A stretch of 64,000 bases of DNA from Rothia terrae (GTDB lineage Bacteria > Actinomycetota > Actinomycetes > Actinomycetales > Micrococcaceae). The stretch is from contig NZ_JAAXPV010000011.1 in assembly GCF_012396615.1 (NCBI RefSeq), positions 28,998 through 92,997 of the forward strand, read 5' to 3'. Positions within the stretch are counted from its first letter, which is position 1. Each line of letters begins with the position of its first letter. Below, piece after piece: positions 58,875 to 64,000 of this stretch. The position numbers and the translations under genes are program-made. The notes beneath the pieces were generated by a model. That model was not told the origin of the DNA. It ran no database searches and saw only the letters and a program-made list of their open reading frames with translations.

Positions 58875-59702
58875 ATGACTGAAACCGCTGTCGAAACCAT
58901 CTCAGCAGAAATTCCTGCGCCCACCGCTGCCGATCTTGCCATCGGTATCGATATCGGCGGCACCGGAATGAAAGGTGGCATTGTTGACACCCGCACCGGC
59001 AACCTGGTCTCCGACCGCTTCCGCATTCCTACCCCGCAGCCCGCAACACCTGAGAACTGCGCAAAAGTAGTGCGCGAAATCGTTGACGAGCTACAGTCCC
59101 GCGAGCTGGCTCCGGCACCCGATTCGGCAGTAGGCATTGACTTTCCCGCTGTAGTGAAAAACGGTAAGACTCTCTCAGCTGCTAACGTCGATGAGTCTTG
59201 GATTGGCGCTGACCTTGAGGGCATCATGAGCGCCGCGCTCAATGGCCGCCCCGTCCACGCGCTCAACGACGCCGATGCTGCAGGTCTTGCAGAGGCACTG
59301 TACGGCCAAGGACGCGATAAAGCTGGCCTGATTGCTGTTATTACGCTGGGTACGGGTATCGGTTCTGCGCTGATCATGAACGGCCAGCTCATTCCCAACA
59401 CCGAGCTCGGTCACCTCGAAATCGACGGTGTCGATGCCGAAAGCAAGGCATCAGCTCGCGCTCGCGAACGCGACGAGATTTCGTGGAAGAAGTACGGTAA
59501 GCGTCTTCGTCGCTACTTCACGCACGTTGAGATACTCTTTACCCCCGACCTGTTCATTATCGGTGGTGGTGTATCGAAGAATCCCGAGAAGTTCTTGCCC
59601 TACTTTGAAGAAGATGTGCGCACTCCGATTGTGATGGCGCAGTTGCGCAATAACGCGGGTATTGTGGGCGCGGCTGTGTGGGCAGCCGGGCACACCCAAT
59701 AA
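58875..59702 (+). CDS. ppgK: Polyphosphate glucokinase
   Basis: Phosphorylates glucose using polyphosphate or ATP, 275 residues of the ROK/ASKHA fold. The phosphate-binding loop is IGIDIGGTGMKGGIVDTRTG (residues 23-42). Catalytic Asp is in ALNDADAAGL, the second phosphate loop is ITLGTGIGSAL, and the substrate segment PNTELGHLEIDG follows. C-terminal IIGGGVSKNPEKF is typical. Polyphosphate-dependent glucokinases are characteristic of actinobacteria. The ATG follows GAAAGGTCTGATGACTC; GAAAGG is the likely ribosome site. Confidence 0.93.
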   Translation: MTETAVETISAEIPAPTAADLAIGIDIGGTGMKGGIVDTRTGNLVSDRFRIPTPQPATPENCAKVVREIVDELQSRELAPAPDSAVGIDFPAVVKNGKTLSAANVDESWIGADLEGIMSAALNGRPVHALNDADAAGLAEALYGQGRDKAGLIAVITLGTGIGSALIMNGQLIPNTELGHLEIDGVDAESKASARARERDEISWKKYGKRLRRYFTHVEILFTPDLFIIGGGVSKNPEKFLPYFEEDVRTPIVMAQLRNNAGIVGAAVWAAGHTQ

Positions 59703-59742
59703 GTTCTGGGTTCTGTCTCTGCTACCAGCTAGAGGCAGATGA

Positions 59743-59784
59743 AAAAGAGCCGGTCGGTACTGCATCAGCACCGACCGGCTCTTT
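59743..59784. terminator. Terminator between ppgK and nrdR
   Basis: AAAGAGCCGGTCGGT pairs perfectly with ACCGACCGGCTCTTT; A-run on the left and CAATATAAA on the right. Bidirectional for the convergent genes. Confidence 0.88.
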
Positions 59785-59818
59785 CAATATAAACTTTGAG
59801 GTTTTAGTCATCTACCTA

Positions 59819-60295
59819 CTAGAGCAGGGTGGTTTGTTCGGGTCCGGCTTCGCCAGTTGCTCGAAGTTTTTCGATAGCGTTTTCGAAGTCTTGCAGAGAG
59901 TCAAAGGCCTGATAAACACTCGCAAAACGCAGATATGCAACGGTATCGAGTCGTGACAGCGGATCAAGGATGGTCAAACCGACTTCATGAGCGTCAATCT
60001 CAGCAAGCCCCTTTGCGCGGATAATCTCTTCGACCTCCTGAGCGAGCTTAGCAAGATCGTCCTCCCCTACCGGGCGTCCTTGGCAGGCTTTGCGCACACC
60101 GTTGATAATCTTCTCGCGGTTAAACGGTTCAGTGACACCCGAACGTTTAATCACCGCGACCGACGTGGTTTCAACCGTGGTAAAGCGGCGTCCGCACTCG
60201 GTGCATTGACGACGACGACGAATCGCAGCGCCGTCTTCGGTGGTGCGGGAATCAACCACGCGTGAGTCGCTATGGCGGCAGTAAGGGCAAAACAC
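59819..60295 (-). CDS. nrdR: Transcriptional repressor NrdR
   Basis: Represses ribonucleotide reductase genes in response to nucleotide pools; 158 residues. The zinc ribbon is [15 protein letters not shown] and [12 protein letters not shown] (Cys3, Cys6, Cys31, Cys34). The ATP-cone follows ([20 protein letters not shown]), ending near residue 140. ATG at 60295 with TAAGGAAACTCTTTAGTGTT upstream. No ribonucleotide reductase gene is in the window. It lies 43 bases downstream of hisD and may share its transcript. Confidence 0.96.
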   Translation of the reverse strand: MFCPYCRHSDSRVVDSRTTEDGAAIRRRRQCTECGRRFTTVETTSVAVIKRSGVTEPFNREKIINGVRKACQGRPVGEDDLAKLAQEVEEIIRAKGLAEIDAHEVGLTILDPLSRLDTVAYLRFASVYQAFDSLQDFENAIEKLRATGEAGPEQTTLL

Positions 60296-60338
60296 TAAAG
60301 AGTTTCCTTAGAACAATTGATGTGTCTGTGTCCCTATT

Positions 60339-61679
60339 CTAACGATTTCGCGCAGTAATTGCTTCTCCGTGGGCAGGAAGGTCTTCAGCCTGCGATAGGG
60401 CAACGATGTCTTCCCCAATCTCAGCCAACGCGTCTTGGCTATATTCAATGAGTTGCACGATTTTCATGAAAGTGGTGGTGTTGAGACCGGATGCGAAGGC
60501 AGCTGTTCCGGCAGTGGGTAGCACGTGGTTTGATCCGGCAGCGTAATCCCCCAATGGCACAGGCGAGTACGGTCCAATGAAGATAGCCCCGGCGTTTCGA
60601 ATTTCTGAAGCCACATGGGCCGCGTTACGCGTATGAATCTCAAGGTGTTCGGCGGCGTAGGCATTCGCCACCTGAATAGAGTGCTCTATGGAATCAGTCA
60701 GGATAATCCCGGACTGCTCCCCCTGCAATGCTGTTTGGACGCGTTCAGCGTGCTTGGTAACACTCACTTGTTTGTTGATTTCTTCTCGGACGTTCTTTGC
60801 CGTATCTTCTGAGTGCGTGATCAGCACAGACCCAGCGTGTGGGTCGTGTTCCGCCTGAGAAATCAGGTCAGCAGCCACGTAGACCGGATTTGCTTCTTCA
60901 TCAGCAATAACCGCAATCTCAGTGGTGCCGGCCTGACCGTCTATACCCACTGTGCCCTGGAGAGCTCGTTTGGCAAGCGCTACAAAAATATTGCCCGGTC
61001 CGGTAATGGTATCGACGCTCTCAAGGTGCTCGCCGGCGTCGTCGATTCCATACGCCATCGCGGCCAACGCTTGAGCACCACCAATAGCCCACACTTCGGT
61101 AATGCCCAAAAGTCCAGCCGCTCCCAAAATAGTAGGATGCGGCAGTCCCCCAAACTCTTTCTGAGGAGGGGTGCACAAAACGATGGATTCTACACCGGCA
61201 GCCTGGGCAGGAACCGTGTTCATAACCACCGATGAGGGGTACACCGCCAGACCACCGGGAACATACAGTCCGACGCGTCGAACCGGCGTCCAACGATTCA
61301 CCAGATAAGCGCCGGGGGCAACCTCAATACGAGCGTCTTCGGGACGCTGCACTGCCGCAAATGCTCGAGTGCGCTCAATAGCTGTCTCCAGTCCGCGGCG
61401 GACCTCGGGATCAAGCTGAGCAACCGCGTCATCGATAGCCTGCTGAGGAACACGCAATGTCCCCTGTTCTACACCATCAAATCGAGTGGACAATTCACGC
61501 AGATATTCAGCCCCACGCTCACGCACTGTAGAGATAATCTCATTCACCGTATGCTGAGCGCTTCCCACAAATTCAGCGGTCTGACGGGGCACAAGTGAGC
61601 GCAACTCGCTATAGCTGTGCTGTGTTCCGCGCAGATTGATGGTACGAAGGTTAACGTGTGATAACTGCTGATTGCTCAT
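60339..61679 (-). CDS. hisD: Histidinol dehydrogenase
   Basis: Last two steps of histidine synthesis (histidinol to histidine), a zinc enzyme of 446 residues. Signatures: TITGPGNIFVALAKRAL, IDGQAGTTEIAVIADE, DLISQAEHDPHAGSVLI (zinc and catalytic His), and YAAEHLEIHTRNA. ATG at 61679 with no other his gene downstream in the window; further his genes do not follow it here, unlike the usual operon, since nrdR follows instead. C-terminal Ala-rich helix. Confidence 0.94.
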   Translation of the reverse strand: MSNQQLSHVNLRTINLRGTQHSYSELRSLVPRQTAEFVGSAQHTVNEIISTVRERGAEYLRELSTRFDGVEQGTLRVPQQAIDDAVAQLDPEVRRGLETAIERTRAFAAVQRPEDARIEVAPGAYLVNRWTPVRRVGLYVPGGLAVYPSSVVMNTVPAQAAGVESIVLCTPPQKEFGGLPHPTILGAAGLLGITEVWAIGGAQALAAMAYGIDDAGEHLESVDTITGPGNIFVALAKRALQGTVGIDGQAGTTEIAVIADEEANPVYVAADLISQAEHDPHAGSVLITHSEDTAKNVREEINKQVSVTKHAERVQTALQGEQSGIILTDSIEHSIQVANAYAAEHLEIHTRNAAHVASEIRNAGAIFIGPYSPVPLGDYAAGSNHVLPTAGTAAFASGLNTTTFMKIVQLIEYSQDALAEIGEDIVALSQAEDLPAHGEAITARNR

Positions 61680-61790
61680 GCAGATAGTGTAGCCGCAAGT
61701 GTTTGGCTAAACGACTGCCAGTTTCACAAAGTGAAAAAGCTAAACAGCTCGCTGAGGCTCATCTTCACGGCTAAACTAAGCCTAACCAAT

Positions 61791-62092
61791 GAGGCTTATT
61801 CATAAGGGATCAACCACACCCCACCCCACCAAAAGACAACGGCCCCACCAATGGCAAAATAAGAGGACTAAATCGCCAGAAATAACCTCAAGCCATACCG
61901 GAGAGACCGTTGCCCAACCAGCGTATAACCGGGCTCACCAGCGAACAATTCGCCACGCTGCTCACCGCCCTAAAAAACCACCTCACCTGGAATAAACCAG
62001 CCGAAAAAACCATACAAACTCACCCTGACTCAAGCACTCAAAATGACGCTCATCTACCATCGACACAACATCACCGCAGAACAGCGTTTCGC
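61791..62092 (+). mobile_element. 5' fragment of an IS5-like element
   Basis: Begins with the same inverted repeat GAGGCTTATTCA as the IS at 15894 and continues with matching non-coding leader (ACAACGGCCCCACCA) and a TTG-started transposase start (PNQRITGLTSEQFATLL against HHQRTTGLTATQFATLL). A frameshift near 62010 disrupts it, and the match stops near 62092 at the RHNIT segment. No catalytic domain remains. Confidence 0.8.
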
Positions 62093-62139
62093 TCGCTCAC
62101 TCACCTTCCAACGAGAAAATGAAATCACTATCTTGTTAG

Positions 62140-62265
62140 AGGAAGAAGACCTCAGCTACTCTCAAAGCAGCGCAAATCCTAGGACTTTCAAAAGGAAGAA
62201 TCTCCCAAATCGTTGGTTCAGCACACACACGAAATAACACCACACCCAGCCAGCACAGAAAATAA
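62140..62265 (+). pseudogene. Helix-turn-helix gene fragment
   Basis: In this frame the sequence reads SATLKAAQILGLSKGRISQI then VGSAHTRNN and ends at TAA 62263-62265. The pattern AAxxLGLSKGRISQIV is a typical helix-turn-helix. A TAG precedes it in frame and no start is seen, so it is the 3' piece of a broken gene cut by the IS fragment. Confidence 0.5.
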
Positions 62266-62287
62266 CCAACGCCATCACCCAAAAACA

Positions 62288-62315
62288 GGTTGCCCCACCA
62301 CAGCGTGGGGCAACC
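62288..62315. terminator. Perfect 11-bp hairpin
   Basis: GGTTGCCCCAC pairs with GTGGGGCAACC around CACAGC. On the minus strand it is followed by TGTTTTTGGG, so it could end minus-strand transcription, although no intact gene there needs it. Confidence 0.55.
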
Positions 62316-62343
62316 ACACACCTAGAGAAAGAAGCACCCACCG

Positions 62344-62728
62344 ATGAACGGATCAGAATTCCACATCACCCGCCTCGCAACCGGGCTCTCAGGAGCAGAC
62401 CTCGCCGCCCACACCGGCAAAAGCGCTCGCACCCTACGGCGGGTATGAGGCGCGCAAATTTGAGCCCGTTGAAGAATCATCACAGGCGTTAGAAGCAATC
62501 TTTCACAGCATCACCGATAAGCTCAAACCTCTGATGGAGCTGCGTGCAGGGTCAGCAACTAAAACATTTTGGCTCTACGACAGTACTGATGAACTCCACG
62601 CAGCTCACCCAGGCGAATATGATAACTGGAACCTCGATACCTATCGCGAATACCTCGCCCACGCCATCACTATTCTCGCCCTCAAAGGCATCTCCTACCG
62701 CATCTTGAACCCCAAAACCGACTCCTAA
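62344..62728 (+). pseudogene. Frameshifted helix-turn-helix protein gene
   Basis: The ATG at 62344 opens MNGSEFHITRLATGLSGADL then AAHTGKSARTLRRV and stops at a TGA near 62448. One extra G in the CGGCGGGTATGAGG stretch would explain it: without it the frame continues YEARKFEPVEESSQALEAIF to the stop at 62728, giving about 127 residues with an N-terminal helix-turn-helix. The C-terminal half has FWLYDSTDELHAAHPGEYDN. A phage or plasmid regulator is likely; the function is not known. Confidence 0.7.
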
Positions 62729-62777
62729 ATAACAAATCAGTTGGAATCACACGCCAGAACTTAAGAAAATATAAAAG

Positions 62778-62811
62778 AAGTGGTGCATAGCTCTGCAGCT
62801 ACGCACCACTT
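62778..62811. terminator. Terminator after the small membrane-protein gene
   Basis: AAGTGGTGC-TAGCT pairs with AGCTA-GCACCACTT. A-rich to the left and TTTCAA to the right. It suits the convergent pseudogene and the bacteriocin-like operon. Confidence 0.75.
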
Positions 62812-62820
62812 TTCAACGAT

Positions 62821-63033
62821 TTATTCGCTCTTTTGGTTTTTCCAATAAATAACTGTCCAAATAACTGCAAAACCTAAAGGAGCTATCCAAGATGAGGGTA
62901 GTAACCAGGAATGAAAGTCCAAAAGGTTATGTGAAATAGTTAAACCCGTAATGATACGAGCAATTATAAGAACCCATAGGAAGTGAAAGAAAACTTTCCT
63001 TTTATTTACGGATGAAGAACTAACAGCATTCAT
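62821..63033 (-). CDS. Small membrane protein downstream of the bacteriocin-like gene (possible immunity protein)
   Basis: 70 residues with two hydrophobic helices (about 14-32 and 48-64): VFFHFLWVLIIARIITGLTI and WIAPLGFAVIWTVIYW, with basic residues at the start and KNQKSE at the end. The ATG at 63033 has AAGGG five bases upstream and starts eight bases after the restored stop of the bacteriocin-like gene at 63042. Size, topology and position are typical of immunity proteins next to bacteriocin genes, but no family was recognised. Confidence 0.6.
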   Translation of the reverse strand: MNAVSSSSVNKRKVFFHFLWVLIIARIITGLTISHNLLDFHSWLLPSSWIAPLGFAVIWTVIYWKNQKSE

Positions 63034-63041
63034 TTAAACCC

Positions 63042-63653
63042 TTAAAGCTTTTCATGACAGCTGAGGGCCGCCCATCCTAACGTAACACCGATTCCGACAG
63101 GGCCGCCTAATGCTTTAGCTGCTGCAGGGCCGATAATACGAGCAACCGTTTTAGCAGTGAGTCACCAGTTCCATGCTCGGATTCCCTCTTTAAGGACATT
63201 GATTAGAGCGGGAGAAGCAGCAGCTGCAGGAATTCCGAGAGCATTCAGAGCCATGCAGGTTGCAAATTCTCCGGCACCGTTCGGCTGGACGCTATTTTTG
63301 GGTTTGAAGTGACCGCTTGCGCTAGTCGTTGGTACTGAAGGGCTAGAGCCTAGAAGATTGAAGGCATCGGCTAGCTGCTGCAGTTCTGCCGTTCTACTTT
63401 GTGCCCCGTCAGCCGCAAGATTTGAAGCATTGACAAAGAAACGTCCTGAAGAATCAGTTTGAACGTATCGAGTGAAGAGGATTTCCACATCTTTTTCAAG
63501 TTGCTTCATTTCCTCTGGGCTGAGCTCAGTTGAAGATGTCGATACGGTGGAAGTTGATGGGGTGGAAACAACAGTTGCGTGACTTGCTGGAGCCACAGAA
63601 AGAGTTAACAGGCAGGCAACAGATACGGTTGTAGCTTTGGATAAAAGCTTCAT
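63042..63653 (-). CDS. Secreted bacteriocin-like precursor, interrupted by an in-frame TGA at 63162-63164
   Basis: ATG at 63653 with AAGGA upstream opens a signal peptide (MKLLSKATTVSVACLLTLSV, cleavage after SHA about residue 26). A Ser/Thr-rich and charged region follows, then FATCMALNALGIPAAAASPA. The frame meets TGA at codon 164, directly after AWNW, but continues open for 39 codons as LTAKTVARIIGPAAAKALGG then PVGIGVTLGWAALSCHEKL to TAA at 63042-63044. The whole C-terminal part (two Cys about 60 residues apart flanking Ala/Gly-rich amphipathic helices) resembles secreted bacteriocin-like peptides of Gram-positive bacteria. TGA sits where Trp is plausible (one-base change from TGG). Either a recent nonsense mutation or readthrough. 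Confidence 0.6.
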
Positions 63654-63700
63654 GGTTCGATCCTTACCAGAGAAGAATAAGTGAATAGCGCGCTAAATGA

Positions 63701-63717
63701 ATTGTAACTTAAGTCAC
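63701..63717 (-). promoter_or_regulatory. Possible promoter/operator of the bacteriocin-like gene
   Basis: On the minus strand TACAAT (63701-63706) is a good -10 match about 50 bases before the ATG. A palindrome centred on ACTTAAGT (63706-63713) overlaps its upstream edge and might be an operator. The -35 is weak. Confidence 0.3.
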
Positions 63718-63751
63718 CTTCGCAAGTCTAGTAATAAATATACTTTCCTTT

Positions 63752-63781
63752 GAAAGGTTTTTAAACAATAAGAAACCTTTC
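63752..63781. terminator. Hairpin upstream of the bacteriocin-like gene
   Basis: GAAAGGTTT pairs perfectly with AAACCTTTC around a 12-base A/T-rich loop. It could terminate transcription coming from the IS at the window end, or act as a leader structure. Confidence 0.45.
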
Positions 63782-63799
63782 TAAAAGGTCTTAGCTAAG

Positions 63800-64000
63800 G
63801 AGGATTATTCATAAGGGGCGACCAGCAGCCAAAAACACCAACCCCCGCACCACCGCAAACACCCGCCCATACAAGCCCAACGGTCGCCGGAAACCCGTGT
63901 GCAAAATACGCCAGGCCTTCACCTGAGCAATCACCCGCTCCACCACCGCCCGGCGTGAATTAATGAACCTGTTCACCGCCTTCACATCTGCAGGTGTCCA
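63800..64000 (-). mobile_element. 3' end of an IS5-like element continuing past the window
   Basis: GAGGATTATTCA at 63800-63811 is the terminal repeat with one change relative to the IS at 15894. The transposase C-terminus reads towards it on the minus strand. The rest of the element lies outside the window. Confidence 0.85.
63809..64000 (-). CDS. IS5 family transposase, C-terminal part
   Basis: 63 visible residues ending at TGA 63809-63811: INSRRAVVERVIAQVKAWRI, then LHTGFRRPLGLYGRVFAVVR and GLVFLAAGRPL. The Glu in AVVERVIAQVK is the last catalytic residue. The protein is close to that of the copy at 16014, and its ending shows the reading frame that copy has lost. Confidence 0.88.
   Translation of the reverse strand, partial: WTPADVKAVNRFINSRRAVVERVIAQVKAWRILHTGFRRPLGLYGRVFAVVRGLVFLAAGRPL

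Overview
The window looks like chromosomal DNA of a mid-GC actinobacterium of the family Micrococcaceae, most likely Rothia. This rests on gene content and order (sigA, a DUF7455 protein, parE; lipB-lipA-DUF4191; glnA-glnE-glnA2; polyphosphate glucokinase; fused cydDC; a LAxTG-anchored surface protein), on frequent GTG starts, and on protein sequences that read as Micrococcaceae. I could not run a search, so the genus is an inference.

Layout. 1-4370 (minus strand): phosphodiesterase-family protein (partial), DUF5998 protein and a GNAT/acyl-CoA-synthetase fusion. 4514-6181: repeat-rich sortase-anchored surface protein. 6888-9509: topoisomerase IV A subunit. 9560-10560: a GNAT enzyme and a membrane protein. 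10746-23122: accessory island with a type I restriction-modification system (hsdM, hsdS ... hsdR). It is interrupted by a very AT-rich membrane-protein gene, an IS5-like element, an IS-truncated zinc-ribbon gene, a broken GIY-YIG paralogue and the remains of a toxin-antitoxin module. 23215-29480: cytochrome bd oxidase operon (cydA, cydB, fused cydDC). 29739-35006: mdh, parE, DUF7455 gene and sigA. 35241-39608: DUF4192 protein, PAC2 protein and leucyl aminopeptidase. 39929-48788: lpdA, sucB, a pseudokinase-like protein, lipB, lipA, DUF4191 protein and RDD protein. 49088-56343: nitrogen assimilation (glnA, glnE, glnA2) with an acetolactate decarboxylase between. 56595-61679: panB, SPOR protein, map, ppgK, nrdR and hisD. 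61790-64000: second decayed accessory patch with two partial IS copies, broken helix-turn-helix genes and a bacteriocin-like secreted peptide gene next to a small membrane protein.

How the genes fit together. lpdA and sucB supply E3 and E2 of the 2-oxo acid dehydrogenases, and lipB plus lipA make the lipoyl cofactor that E2 carries. GlnE adenylylates glutamine synthetase, and GlnA keeps the target tyrosine motif. CydDC is needed to assemble the CydAB oxidase. ParC and ParE form topoisomerase IV but are 21 kb apart here, with the restriction island and cyd operon between them.

Most notable signals: a bacteriocin-like precursor interrupted by an in-frame TGA exactly at a Trp-rich position (63042-63653); the AT-rich membrane gene lodged between hsdS and hsdR; the IS-truncated zinc-ribbon gene; two damaged GIY-YIG paralogues flanking hsdR; and candidate GlnR and CRP/GlxR operators upstream of glnA and lpdA. 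I found no tRNA, rRNA or CRISPR array.
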